The notes beneath the pieces are model-generated. The model ran no database searches and was not told where the DNA came from. It saw nothing but the letters and a program-made list of their open reading frames with translations. A DNA stretch of 64,000 nt, taken from Xanthostigma xanthostigma. Its lineage: Eukaryota > Arthropoda > Insecta > Raphidioptera > Raphidiidae. The stretch is taken from contig OY754464.1 of assembly GCA_963575645.1 (NCBI GenBank), positions 70,282,948 through 70,346,947 of the forward strand. The letters run 5' to 3'. Below are positions 13,401-28,400 of this stretch, piece after piece. Made by a program: the position numbers and the translations under genes. Numbering within the stretch: position 1 is the first letter of the stretch; each line of letters begins with the position of its first letter.

Positions 13401-16400
13401 ATCATGAAGAAACCATCGTAAATGGAAACACAAAATATCGCAAAACAATTTTGAATATCCTAGTGGAATTTTCAATATCGTAAAACAATTTTGTTAATCA
13501 AATTTTTGATTAACGTCTGATTAGAACTCTTCAATAAATAAATTATGGACAAATTTTTCAGACAATATATTAACAAAAAGTATATAATTAATACATTAAC
13601 GTTTCGATCCGGATTTGGATTTGTTTCAGAACTGATCTAAAAAATATAAAAAATAATTAATATTTAGTTTCTAATTAGTGTTTTTATAAAATTCGTTCAA
13701 AGTTATTGATATCAAAATATTTTGATATTAATAACTTTGAAACTAAATATTAATTATTTTTTATATTTTTTAGATCAGTTCTGAAGAAGATCCAAATCCG
13801 GATCGAAACGTTAATGTATTAATTATATATTTTTTTGTTAATATATTGTCTGAAAAATTGGTCGATAATTTATTTATTTTCGTTTTTGCTTGAGCTATAC
13901 ACATGGCAAGCCTGATCCAATATATTCTATATTCTATTCAAATATAAATAAAATTGAAGTGTCTGTTTGCAATGTCAAAATAACAGCTTTTTACCAAATG
14001 CATATAATGAAAGTATATACGGTACTAACAAAACACAATTTTAAAAATTTTTCTGTCTGTTTGTTCCGGCTAATCTCCGAAACGACTGGACGATTTTGAC
14101 GGGACTTTCACTGTCAGATAGCTGATGTTACAATGAGTAACTTAGGTTACTTTTATTTTAAAAAATAATTAGGATTCCACGCTAAAAATATAATTCCACT
14201 GGGGACGAAGTCGCGGGTAACAGCTAGTTGGAAAATATTTACAGAGTATGTATAGTCAATTATTTTTTTTAAGTGAAACTTTTATTCTATCGCCCCGAAT
14301 TTTTCTGGCCGTCTGTTGCATGGCGCATTACAGGCGGCCGCGGAGTAGGGGTAAAGTGAAAGGCGTTCGGAGTAGGCGCTCGGTAGAGCAGCCAAGGCCA
14401 ATATGGCGGCGCCCATGGTTAGCATCAGCTGACCGTGTAGTATGTATAACACATAGTCAGTCTGTCAAGCGGGCAAGTGCTGTACATTTTATTCGTGTAT
14501 TCATGTGAATATTGTTGTTTATAATTAATCGTGATGGATAAGTGTCTACAATCCAACGCCTACAATCCAATAAAAGTTTCACTTGCGTCGTGGTTTCTTA
14601 TAACCACACAACTGTTTTTTTATTCACACTATAGACTTTTAAACGAACACCTTTTTTCGCTCATGTTATTAGTTCATTTTTGCGAGGCTGCTGTATTTTC
14701 AAAAATCTCGACTCGTCTCGTGAGAAGCCCTCTAAAAACAACACATCAACAGACTGCCGACAGATTGCCTCCTCTTATGTCTGCGAAGCATACATAGCGG
14801 GGGTAGTGGCTCATATCTTATGCAATCACACACACGCGTTTTATAACATGTAATCCAAGCCTACGCGATACATGACGTGCTTCAACTTACAAGTTGCAAA
14901 GACAAGAAATCCGAACGCTTTTTGTAGGAATCATGTAAATATAAATTACTAGCGGTCCCGCCCGGTTTCACCCGGGTGCAAAAGAAGGAATGGGGAAGGA
15001 AGGGACATGAGAACGCACATTCATCTTAGTTTACCGAGATTAATGTTGTGTCCAAACTTCATAATGATCGGAGTTACCGTTCAAAAGTTTTTGTCGTTAA
15101 TTAAAAAGCAGTATTTATACTTTTTTTAAGTAATAAAATTTCTTTGAATACATATAATAAATATTTAATTTTAATTAGTCGTAGTAAATTTTTTAAAAAT
15201 TGAAATGCAAGCCTTATAAGAAAGCAATGTAAAAAATAAAAAAAATATATTCGCCGACGTGGGACATGAACCCAAAGACCCTGGCATTAATAATCTTACA
15301 CTCTACCGACTGAGCTATCCGACCTTGTGATCGTCACGCGCTAATATTGCAATATTAAGTTAAGGCATCAAATAAATAAAATTGTCGACCAATTTTTCTC
15401 AGACCAATATATTGACAAAATAAAAAATAACAAATGTATAAAAGAATCAAACAAATTAATGAAAAATTAATAACCTGATAATATTTGTCGGACGGACTAA
15501 TTTTGAGATACATCTTGCAACATTTTTCATTGATGTTCAGCTCCAATTGGTCGTAACGTGATATTATATTATAGCGTATAGCCTTCCTCGATAAATGGGC
15601 TATACAACAAAAAAAAAATTTGTTTCAATTCGAACCAGTATTTTCTGAGATTAGCGCGTTCAAACAAACAAATAAACAAACAAACTCTTCAGCTTTATAT
15701 ATTAGTATAGATAGATATGTACTGAGTGTAAACTCTATATACCTACTTCATACTTAGAGCTAATGGCCTTGCTGCCGAAGCCTCATAATATAAAAAAAAA
15801 ACTATATAGCGACACTCAAGGGACTGTGCACTTTGTGGCGCTATTGAGAGTTGTCGTTAAACAGAAAGACGAAACAATCCATTAATATTTTCGTCAATAC
15901 ACAAAGATTTTCTTTTATTCGCCATGTTCACAGTTTGCAAGTTTGTGGGCAACTAAATATATAGTAACTTATCGATAAGCAACTGAGCTAAACATATGAA
16001 AGATAATCCCAACGAACTTCTTAGAACCTTCGGTACGCATGAAGCCGACAACAAAGCAACAAAATAACAAACAAGTACTATTTATTGCTTAATGATAGTT
16101 ACTTTCGCATTTATAATATTAGTATGGATGTAGTGTTTCAAATAACTTCATATTAAATTTTTCATTCTTTTACGTTATTCACCGTATATTGTTGGGCCGC
16201 TAGACTCATTTTTGACTTGTGTATTTGGGTCGCGAGTATAAAAAGCTGGGCACCACTAGATCTTAGACATTTTGCTAGTGTCGTAGTTGCAATATATAAA
16301 AGAAACAATTAAATAAAGCGCTAGAATAATATTATTTTTGGAACGAATGCCAGCAATACCTGAGGTTGTAAAAGTATTAAGAAGTGTGTACAGAAGTATT

Positions 16401-19400
16401 AAAAGTTAAAATATTTTTGTTACTATTATAAATAACAAAAAAAAAGAATCTATTTTAAGAAATACGTGACTATCGCAACATTCCATATGATCGACGCAAT
16501 TCCGCACACAAAACAAACTCGTAACAGTCTTAACACAACGATCGTCGGCTGTTACAAGCATACTGTTACGTAGCACGTAATATGACAGTAAAATATCGAT
16601 TGGTCGTTATGGTAACGTTATGCTTATGTTTTGTCGATGCTCAGATTAGTATTGCACTAGTAGACAGTCAACTGTTATTTTTATTATCTAGAATGTGTGG
16701 ATTTTGTTTATATTTTCTTGTTCATTAAGTTAATGGTGATTTTACGCTGTTTATTTGATTTTTTCGTGTCAGATGAAAGTCGAATTTTTGTAGTAAAATT
16801 ATGAGGATCAACAACATTTTTGTTGAGCGATTTAGTTTTTATTTGAAACTTTATTGCTTTCGGCTTAGATAATCGCTTTGTTGGGCAAAGAAACCAGACA
16901 AGCATAAACTAAAACAATTAGTTTTATTTACGTGTTTTTTAAAAATGTTACAAATAATTGTTTTGTGGAGCACAGAAACCGTTGAAAAAATAACGGAAAG
17001 TACTTTAGAAGTTAGAATCAGTAATATTTATATTTCTTTAAGTATAAGCAAGCCGCAAAGTTAAATATACGAGTAATAGATAGATAGATAAATATTTTAT
17101 TTGTGGAGCATAAAAAATGCTATAAATACGTCATATATACACGAAGAACAAAAAAAAAAAAGATGATATTAAAAGTTACAATAAAAATTTAAAATTTATA
17201 TTAACAGTAGTCTGTTAAGCTTTCACTATTCAACGTTATTCTTGTGGGTTTGTCAATAATATTTTCACACCCATGCGATTCCAGGATATCGCATAATTGT
17301 TGTTTATGAATACTATTAGTGAGATAATTAATGTTGAGGTCTCCGCACACGATTATATTGTGCTTTGTGGGATTTAGTTTTCTTAACGTTTCATTAAATG
17401 CTTTATAAAACGATTATAATCCCCATTGGGTGATCTATATACCGCTATTATGTAAGTTGTTATTTTGTCCATACTAAACTTAAGTCCTGCACACTCAAAG
17501 TGCGCTTCATCATTTACATTTTTAAAATCTATAGGTGTGCACATTTTTTTGATCTTATTACTGGCATATACAGCTGTACCACCATGTAATAATTTTTTGC
17601 GACAGTAATATGCTATTATGCTGTACCCTGTTATAGCATTAATATTGATTGCGGTTTCTGTTTGCCAATAGTCGTAATTATGATTTTGTATATCCGAGTA
17701 CGTCGTTCGAAACAATAAAACTTTTACTTATTCAAAAATAAAACCAGGTGCAAGTCAGCGCACTTAAAAACAATAACAAAAAAGAACGTATATAACTGCA
17801 GTTTTAAAAATATAATCAACTCCTACGCATTTTGCGGTGCATTAACCCCAGTTTAGGGTTGCCAGGCCCAAAAATAGGCATTATATATTTAGCCGGACAT
17901 TTAGCCCTAAAAGCTGGACAACTGAATTAAAAAAAAAAAAAACTAGACTCGGTATTTTTAATTGTTTTGTACTAATCAATCACTGTTTTTATTACAAAAT
18001 TAACCGGACGTTATAATTAAAACATTCCAGCCAATTGGGCGACGGGACCATTTCAATAATCTATACTAATATATAAAGCTGAAGAGTTTGTTTGTTTATT
18101 TGTTTGAACGCGCTAATCTCAGGAACTACTGGTTCAAATTGAAAAAAATTTTTTTTGTTGGATAGCCCATTTATCGAGGAAGGCTATAGGCTATATAAAA
18201 TCAGGCTACGACCATTAGGAGCGGAGCAGTAATGAAAAATGTTCCAAATGTATCTAAAAAATAAACTTCTATTCAGGTGAAATGCACTATACTCATATTA
18301 GCGATGTAAGAATACAACGCCGGCTAGCGCAATCGGTAGAGCACAAGACTGTCGATACCAGGGTCGTGGGTTCGAGCCCTACGTTGGGCGAATGCATTTT
18401 TATTTTTTTTTTATTTTCTACATTGCTTTCTTCTAAGGCCTAAATTAAAATTTATTTTAATTTTATTTAATTAATTAAAAAAAAATTATTAGTTAAAAAA
18501 AGTATAAATACTGCTTTTTATCGACAAAAAATTTTGAACGGTAACTCCGATCATCATGAAATTTGGACACAACATTCATCTCGGTAAACTAATATGAATG
18601 TGTGTACTCATGTTCCTCCCTTCCCCATTCGTTCTTTTACACCCGGGTGAAACCGGACGGGACCGCTATATAATATAATAAAGAAAATAAAATTTCGGTT
18701 ATCGCGTGAGGTGACGCGGGTAATGATTAGTATATAATATGATATTTAACCTACATAATATGTTTCACTTCATGTAAAAATTTAGCTAGATTATTTCTGA
18801 CAGATCTACAAAACACACACATAAGAGCAATCAAGAAAACCGCAGCGCTAGAAAGCTAGCAGTCAAATCCAGTCTCGTGTGCAGCGCTACTAGATTTGCC
18901 TAGTAGTTTTCTAGCGCTGCGGTTTTCTTGATTGCTGTTATGTGCTCGCTTTACACGAGACGTCTTTTCAAGCTAGTTTTGTGAATAAATTTGGTGCACG
19001 CGCAGTGACTAGTTCAATATAAACAGAGAGCAAAACGTGTCTGTTGTCTGACTCTGACCAGAATGACGCCATGTTGGTTTGTTGGCGTTTGTGCAAGTCG
19101 CCCACGTGACAAGATACTGCTTCCTGATTGGTTCTTGCTCATATCTCGAAAGGAAAATAATCCTTGTTCTAATTTTAAAACCTATCTTGTGAGCAGTGAC
19201 GCAGTGACGTAATTTCCAGTTTCGTACCCAGTCTGCCGGTCAGCAGAACTCCAAGCAGTGTTTCTAGCAGTGTTTTTAGCCTCTTGTAGACATCATTAGA
19301 GAAAGGCAAAATTGATATAACAAAGTAGATACTTGGGCTATGAGAAAACTGTGGAATTTTTCCTGTCCTGTACCACCACGTTAATCGTTCTATATGGTCA

Positions 19401-22400
19401 GTAGTCGGTGGGACAGGCTGCTGTATGTATTACATTATATACAAACTATTACAATAGTTTATAGGTGTTATTGCATAGTATATACCTACATGTACACATA
19501 TTATGTTATATTGTGTATATTTTGTGCTTACTATTGGCTGTACACTATAAACAAATGAACACAGGAAACACAACGCATGTCTATTGTTAGGTCACGCCCG
19601 CCCGTGCGCTACTGAATACATTAAGGGGATCAACGCACAAATTAGGATTGTATACATTATACTATTTTATGTTATGCTTTAATACATAGGTAAATCTATT
19701 TAGGCACATTATACTGTGTCTAATATAATATTATATTGTTGTTATTTTACACCTTATTTTAGAAATTTTCACCATTTTTATGTGTACTTTTTTGTTTGCA
19801 ATTTGACGAATACTTTCACAAGAGTTATTTGTTTGTTTGTGTTCAATTGTTTATTTTTGTTTGAATTGTTAGTTTTGTAATTTTTTAAAAACACAGAGGA
19901 ACTTGATATAAATACAAATTTCAAGGAATCGAAAAATGCGGCATATACAAACTGAATATAAAAAAAAATCAATATAGGTATATTTCGCTAACCATGTTGG
20001 CATCATCATGAAATGATTAAAGGTGAGTTTTAATCATTTCTAACCTTATTAACAAAAAGTATCTATGTTGAGAAAAACGTGTTAAAAACGCTAATATTTT
20101 TTGTTTCATTTTCACGCCTCTCTATAGCCTAGTCAAGAACTTTGATTATTGAGAAAAATAGATCCAAGTCTCCTAAAAATATGAGCAATAGCTTATTCGA
20201 TTCTGGAAATATTCCGAAAAAAATAAAAAAAACGCCTTTTCGTAATATTTTCCGAATCAAATAAGCTATTGCTCATATTTTTAGGAGACTTGCTATAGAG
20301 AGGAGTGAAAATGAAACATTTCGTGTGACTATTAAAAGTGCCCACAAAAAATATTAGCGTTTTTAACACGTTTTTTTGACCATAATCGAAGAAATGGGAC
20401 GTAACTTATGATATATTTTAATTATTTATTAATTTATATGTCTGCCCATTAATAACAAAAGCAGCGTCACCAGTGTCTTCAATATCGGATCATTCTGAAT
20501 TTCAAAACTATAGATCCGATATCTAGATAAAATTTGTAGATTCTTTATGTAACCATTATTAATTAATTATGTAATTTAGATTTTGTGAATTGTAAAATTT
20601 TGTACAGTTTTAGAACAGAATAAGTTCAACGTTTAAAATAGAAAGAATAAATCTTATTTTCAATATTAAAATTATATTATTAATTACCATTAATACACCT
20701 CAAATGGCTACGAGGGTGGGTTTAGGGTCACTTCGAATATTTAACTGAAAAAACACTTATAAATATAAAATATAACTCTAGAAAGACCATTAATCCAATG
20801 CTAAAAATGTTACATTAACGACAGTTATTGGCCAGCAAATTAATCCAATATTTGTTCATTTTTCATATTTTTATTAATTCTGAAATTTCTATATTAATTT
20901 ATTCAGTTCTAGAATTAATATGTTGTATTTTGTTCTAAATTTTGCCATTTCAAACTCTTTAAAATTCGATATGGTTGCTCTGGTTACGCCGTATAGGTCG
21001 GGACAAAAATATGCAATAATGGTGGAAGTGACGTGTTTTTATGGTGGAAGTACCGGGTGTATATGGTGGAGGACACATTTTATACCTACTCTAAAACTCT
21101 CATAGTTGATACGTGATTACCACTTTGATGCGACGACCGGTTAGCCCCGAGCCACAATATTTATATAACATTGAATTTGCATTTATTATTATTATTACTC
21201 ACCTGTTAATATTCTACTTACCTGCTAATATTGTTAATAAATATTATTACCATTTGTACACTTAGAGATATAAGCTTGTACAGTTCTAATAGCCTGATGG
21301 TTGAAGCACACTTCTTTATTGTTGTTTAAAAAAAATTAATAATATAATAATAATAAATTTATTTCAATAAATATAGTACAAATAATATATAAATTGCTAT
21401 CTTATGTTTGAAATTGATCCACCCAACTTGGCGAATTAAATAATGAATCTATTTATTAATTGATTATTTTATTTTCAGGTGATCCATTGTTCAGGCTACC
21501 TGAAAGTGAAGCAACTGCCTGTGGATGCGGTGTATGACACTGTGCCGGGGACGGCGTGCTTTCAGAATATGGGTCTGGTCGCCGTTGGTCACTCGCTGCC
21601 CCCGTCGGCCATTACAGAAATCAAACTTCATACAAACATGTTTATGTTTCGGGCCAGTCTCGATCTCAAGTTGATATTCCTTGATGCTAGGTATGTAGTG
21701 ATTCATAACATACGCTTTACTCAGTGCCGGATTAACCTATAAGCAAAGTACGCTACTGCTTAGGGCGTCGTGTCTCAGATGGCACCAAAAATCACAACTC
21801 AGAAATGAAAAGTACCTTACCAGACCGTGTCAACAATTTATTTTTCTTTTATGTATTTTATGCCATGTTCTCAAAAATTTGATCTACTGATATGATACTG
21901 TCTTTAAAGTATAGAAGTTGAAAATAAATAACAATTTATTTTGATGTGAAACATCTATAGCCGCACGTAAACAGATTTCTGGCGTGGCGACGCGTCGCCA
22001 CGCTCTATGATGGTATTTATATATAAGTATATATGTATATACAGTCTATATGCAGTAGTGTGTACGGTGTGGCGACACGTCGCCATGCGCAATCGACTGT
22101 GCGATTCTCTTCCCACTCGATCCGGCGTTAAGCCATCTCTCTCGCCACACTGAGATCGGATACCTATAGTGTATACTCCACAGGGTATACAGTGTTGTTT
22201 ACTATTATAATTAAAGTGTGCATTCATCTGTGCATTAAGCACGCGTATATTTGGTGTGTTTGAAGCGCCAGTAAATGTAAAATCTACTCTCTTGGTAGAT
22301 TAAAATTCACATAAATTTCATTGTATATAATGTTTTTAAATTTATTATTAATTTTAATTAATTTTAATTTTATTCTAATTAAAATTATGTGTCACATCTC

Positions 22401-25400
22401 CCAGGCGTCCCGCGATGGCTCACATTTTTTTGAAAATGAAAACAAAAAAAAATTACTTTAAAGTTTTGTAACATTTTTTCTATTAACTGTATAAAAATGC
22501 CTAAGGACCGATTTTATAGACAGTTATATTTTCAATGTGAACATTGATTGTAAAATTTTTGTTCTTTTTCTAAAATTCTATGCTTTTTAACTTTTTTCTA
22601 TCAATTTTAAGTTTGACATTCACAATTTGGAAAACATTTTTTTTAATCTAAACATGACATAGACAGATAATATTAGAATTTTTTTAGACTTTTGTTAAAG
22701 ATGAGGGCCCATAGGCAAGAAATGCTTAGGATATCAAGGAATCAGATAGACTAGCGGCCCTGTACGTGCTTCGCTACGTATAAAGTGAAATAATAAAAAA
22801 AATTAATTGGAACATCTATCTATCTATCTATCTATCTATTTTATTAATTGCTAGCTATTTTAAAATATACATGTGCGTATATGTGTGTATATGTGTGTAT
22901 GGAAATATATATGAGTGCATACGTCAATAAAAAAATAGCGTAAAGTATTCGTGGATAACTGGTCTTTAAAACACTTGCTCTATTTCGAGCACCCCGGCTG
23001 TGCCGTCGTGCTCGAAAAAAATAGCGTAAAGTATTCGTGGATAACTGGTCTTTGAAATACTTGCCGGTACTTGTAAAACTGATTCGCCGTCATCTTGATC
23101 TATGATATTGCATCTTTCGCTTCAAATTTGGGTTAAAAATTTATTTATTAAATTTATTTATTAAAATTACTCACCTATAATAATAATTGTTTTTAACTTT
23201 CTTTCAAATACGTATTTATTTGAAGTCTCACTTGGATAGTAATTAAAGATTAACTGTCATAATATTTTGAAAACAATTGTTTCATTGTTTGTATAAAATT
23301 CCAAAACCCTACTTACAATATTTAAGTATTTTCATACGTCAAAAAATTGATTTTTAAAAAAATGTGATAAATGAAGAACCGCTCGACCGATTTTGTGCAA
23401 ACTTCACATAAACCATCTACTAAATAGTCCGAACAAAGCCTAAAAATTTGGTTTGGATAGGTGAACCCGTTCTTGAGTTATAAAATTACAAAAAAGTGGC
23501 ATTGATTTTTATATATAGGTATAGATAAATATTATTTTATTTAAAACTACAACGGTAGGTATATAGGTAATAGCGTTTTATATTAAATTTCACATTAACA
23601 GTTTAAACAATGGGAAATGTTAAAGACAGTGATATTTTTTGAAACAATCATATTTTTTTTAGTCTGGCAACCAATAGATAGATCAAAATTGAATTTTATT
23701 TTGTGTATCAAATGCAGTAACAATTTGTTATTTTACAAACAATCAGGGGTATGTTAGTGGTTGTTTTTTTTTAGAGTCGAATCGAGTGGGATATTTAATA
23801 AATATTCGATATTCGAGTCGAGTAGTACCTACCTATGGAGAAAAATGTTATTTTTTGAAAACCCAACTTCTTTATTTGAAAAAAGAAACAAATACTGGAT
23901 TGTAAAATACATTACAGTAGAACCTCGATTAACCGAGTCGCAATTATCCGAGCTCTGGATTAACCGAGCCAATCTAATGCGAGGTACGCGCGTCTATGAT
24001 CCGGATTAATCGAGCCACTAAAGACCCAATATCCGTATTAACCGAGCTTCTAAAATATAGTGTGTAATGTAAATATTTCCATTTAAAATCGTCGGGGCGA
24101 TAAAATAATTTATTAATAAAAATATTTACATGGTAAAAACGTTTTTAAACCGTTTAAAATACATTTGTGTTTATTTTTTTAATAAATAAAAAATAAATCC
24201 GGATTATCCGAGTTTTCAGTTATCCGAGTAGGGTGTTCCCCATGTTACCTCGGATAATCGGGGTTCTACTGTATTTAGAAAGTCAATGAAGGATATTTCG
24301 CTTAATTTTTTGTAAAGTTTAAAAGCATTTCCCCCCCACTATAGTCGATTTAGAACAGTTTCATCCATGTGGGGCTCCCTCTAATGGTCGAAATGGAAAT
24401 ATTTTGTTTACTACTCGACTGTTTTTTTTTTTTTTAATTTCTGTTTTTACTACGATCGGGAACCACTCGACCCGCAAAATATTATCGATCAATACTCAAT
24501 TTTTTTGCAAAATATAAAAGCAATTTTTCTCAATTATAATACGCGCCACGAATCTAAAAGGCTCGGAAGTTAGATGTGAATGCGGGCTTGCGCTTGTACA
24601 GTCTGTTAAAAAACTACAAATTCTCAACTCAACAAAACTAAAATAACAATAACAACTTGACAATAGTGTACTCGACTGTACTTTAAAGTAGGAAAGAGAC
24701 AAGTGACAAAGGCAACGAGCGATCACGGGCAATCATCGACGAGCGCACGTTCCGTGCAGATAGCTGGGAGGTGGTGGGAGTCTCAACGGCTCTAAAATGT
24801 GCCTTTGCGACTCTGTTTGTGACTAACTTCCGAACCTTTTAGATCCGTGGCGCGTATTATACTCGAGTCGATTAATAACAGTTTCAGAATTCACACATAT
24901 TGCTTTATCTAATGGTCGCTGTTTTGTTTTCTAACTCGACTCGATTGTTTTTTATTCGACTACGTTCGGGTACTACTCGACCGGTGCTCAATTTTACGAG
25001 TAGTACTGTGTGCAAAACCTCTACAGATAATTAAACAACAAAACAAATATAAACATATGTTGGCAATCATATTTTTTACGATAGATATTTTTTATTAGTT
25101 TACAAAATGCACTCTGAATGTCACATATATATAGTGTTTCAGTAAAATGAGACGAGCTCTTGAAACAGTTGAAACGCGCAAATATTTGCACTGTAATAAT
25201 TGGATGTGTATAAAAAATGCACTCACAATCAGTGGTTTTAGCGCATGCGCATATCACGTATCTGCGTGTGAATTATAACACGTGATGCATTAAAACAAAC
25301 CCTATGTAATAATGTGTATTTTAAAACTCCTGTCGAATATTCATGTCACCTGTCGAGTCCCAACGTCTGTACAGGATGTTCCAATTCTTACCTACCGTAA

Positions 25401-28400
25401 ACTGGGGATTATTTGACATATTTAATTGATTATTTGAAATAGTTAATAAGGTAATATTAACAAGGGCGTAATTGTAACCCTAAAAACTGTCAAAGTTCTA
25501 GCAAAGTTAAGTAAAGTTAAGTTGCTTATAAAGAGACTTCGTAGATGAATCACTTTTACCATTCCAACCCACAAGTGGGGAATGGTACTAGTTTAGGTCA
25601 AAAATCGCTTTTCAAAAATTTTACATCTTTCCGTTTTGAGGTCCCCCGAATCCAATAAACATATTTTTGGAAAAACCCTGTGCGTCTGTTAGTCTGTTTG
25701 TCTGTGAAACGGATAAGCGGATTTAAACCAAATTTTGAGAGGATGTTTGGTATGCAAATATGAAGAGCCATTTGTTTTTAGGGAAAATCGGCGCATGCGC
25801 AGAAGAGATATATGCTAAAACGGTGTTTTTTATATAATAATATGGTACACTTTTCATAACGGCTTATTATTCTATTTATTTTTTCAAGAAAGTTTTGTTA
25901 AATTTTTTTTTCTAAACTTTATAGTTTCGGAAATATGTTGAAAATAAATTGTTTCGTGGATGTCAGAAATAAACTAGTTAGGCATGCTTTGATTAATTTT
26001 TACATGACGTGGAACATATTATGTAGGTAACCATGGCGACGAATAGTTAATATCATATTGAATACTAGCCATTATCCGCGTCACCTCACGCGATATCAGA
26101 AATTTTATTTTCTTTTTTATAATCAAATGTCAACATTTTTAAAGTTGGAATGGTCGCGTCGCCCAATTGGCTAGAAGTTTTCGTAAAATATAGAGAAAAG
26201 TGTAAATTAGAAACATTGAAGTTTGAAATTATGAAACTATTTATTGAACTCAGAATAGAAAGGTAATACAAAAAAGATAAAACATTCGAAATCATCTTAT
26301 TGAGTTATTCATCGCCCCCAATTGCACCTGTGGCCATTACCGCCCCCTGGATCGCTGCAGCACCCACCAGGGGGCGGTAGCGTCCGCACTTTGAGAAGCA
26401 CTCATGGTCTAAACACTGGACTCACAATTTTTTAATTTGTTGCAGAGTGGGTCAGCTGACCGGCTACGAACCTCAGGACTTGATCGAGAAGACCTTGTAC
26501 CATTACGTACATAGCTGTGATATTATGCATATGAGATTTGCACACCACCAATGTAAGTGATTACCGTATTTCAACATATTTTTTATTTCTCATGCGGGAA
26601 AAGTGGTATCTTTACGCATGCTGTTACGGTTGAAAAGTAGCTTTTTTCATTTGCTTGCGGAATCTTTATTTATCGCACTGAAATTATTGTTTGCCGCACG
26701 CAAATTCAGAGAAAAAAACAAAATAATAACGGTGTTAATGTCAACGAAACAAACTGTCATTTGAAGCAGATTTGAGGTTAAAATTTTCGATTATGGACTT
26801 TTATTCTTGACAATTTGAACTGAATTTTCAACTTTTTAACGATTTAATTTTAATTTTTATTATTTCTAATTTCTTTTTTTAATTCGTAATAAAATTTTAA
26901 TTTAATTGGTAATAAAAAATAGTATGTGCAACTCGTGCGGCATTGTCGCACTAGTTGCACAATATACTATGCATTGTTCAAAGCCGTGCCAAAGGGGCGT
27001 AGGTCTCGAACGCCGGTTTTAAGGGGATGCCAGAAACCAAACAAAATGTTATTTTATTTAGTGGAAGAAAACGAGGGAATAGAAACATATTCTATTATAA
27101 TGCGTTGGAAAGCTCGATGCCTTGTATTGATATGCTTTTTTACATCTTATCTACCGTGTTCTGGAGTTATATTTTTATAACAGGCTACCAGAAAGTTTGA
27201 GAGAGGAAAGAAATCTTAAAGTGTTTAGGAAGAATCTGAACATTTTTACAGGACCTTATTTTAATACTAATGAAATTGAATAAAAAATCTACATACTTAA
27301 GTTTGGACACAATTGTATCAAATAAATAAAATTATCGACCAATTTTTTCAGATTGTATATTGACAAAAAATTATAAAATTATAATTCAATAGATGACGTT
27401 TAGGTCCGGATTTGTACCTTCTTCAGAAATAATCTAAAAAATATAAAAATGAATGAAAATCTATGTATATTTATAATAATTTTATTTATTTGAAGAGCTC
27501 TATTCTGACGTTAATCTAAGATTGATAAAATATTAAAAAAAATCACGTGACTGCAAACGCACTAAAATTGGTTTTGACAGTTGTGACGTCATAATGGTAA
27601 AATGTATATACGCAGTATACTATCAATGGCTTCTACATGTGTATTGACTAAAACATTATGACGTCACATTATGTTCGGGAAATGTCGGCGCGTTCTCGGA
27701 ACTGGGTACAAAAATTTATTTTTAATTTGATATAACTTTTGAATTATAACGAAAATAAAAAAAAGAAAAATAGTTTTGTTATAAAACTTATATACGATCT
27801 TTCCATTTATGACAAAAAAAAATTTCATTCAAAAGCCCAATTGTATCAAGTTTTATTAAAATCGATACAGCCGTTCTCGAATGATGCTAGTGCAAGTAAC
27901 CAAACAAAAACTTTGGAAACACCTTTTCCTACCTATCACAATATTCAATATACAGTGTGTTCACCTAAAGTGGTAACAGTGAATAATTCGTGTCTGCTAC
28001 TAGATGCAAAAAATCGAGATTAACTATCGGAAACTGCTGAAGTATATTTTTTGTATTTCAAACTCAACTGGAAGTGTATGAACATTTGTTTTTTCAAATA
28101 GCAACATATTATATATTTTTTAATATTTTCGAAATCTTCATTTTTTCTCTATAAATCCATATATACATATTTTTTCATAAGGTTACATATGAAAATATTA
28201 AAAAAAAAAACGTTATCAATTTTTCATTAAATACACATTAATAATTATATTTTTCATAGCACTTCACACAATATGTGTAAAATATTAATAATAATTACTG
28301 TGTATTTAATTAATAAATTGAGAATGTTTTTCTCGAATATTTTTTTATGTAACCTTATGAAAAGTTTTTACGGATTTATATAGAGAATAAAATGGAGATT

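Larger units (their letters stand above)
18010..18830 (+). repeat. dispersed repeat family R (copy 2), interrupted by a Helitron
   Basis: CCAGCCAATTGGGCGACGGG on the left, and AATAAAATTTCGGTTATCGC, GTGAGGTGACGCGGG and GACAGATCTACAAAAC on the right of the Helitron 18060-18669, match copies at 25560-26185 and 37835-38370. Confidence 0.6.
9885..21478 (+). other. sim intron 3, repeat-rich
   Basis: 11.6 kb. It contains a Ginger-like element, Helitrons, a hAT-like MITE, hairpin elements, an endonuclease remnant of a LINE and a GC-rich island. I see nothing identifiable in about 10870-12065, 13040-13490, 14470-14940, 16100-17070, 19300-20070 and 20380-21470. Confidence 0.8.
21691..26445 (+). other. 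sim intron 4, repeat-rich
   Basis: 4.8 kb: a hAT MITE with an inner insert, a Helitron, a pogo-like MITE, a palindrome with CTCGAC-type repeats, and repeat R. About 25010-25550 and 26190-26440 show nothing identifiable. Confidence 0.8.

Noticed and set aside
26067..26100. Helitron 3' end (CGCGT hairpin plus GGCTAG)
   Set aside because: In three copies the family R sequence continues on both sides of this motif, so it is not a terminus.
27739..28023. 94-codon ORF
   Set aside because: Spans the border of a foldback MITE and has no recognised motif.
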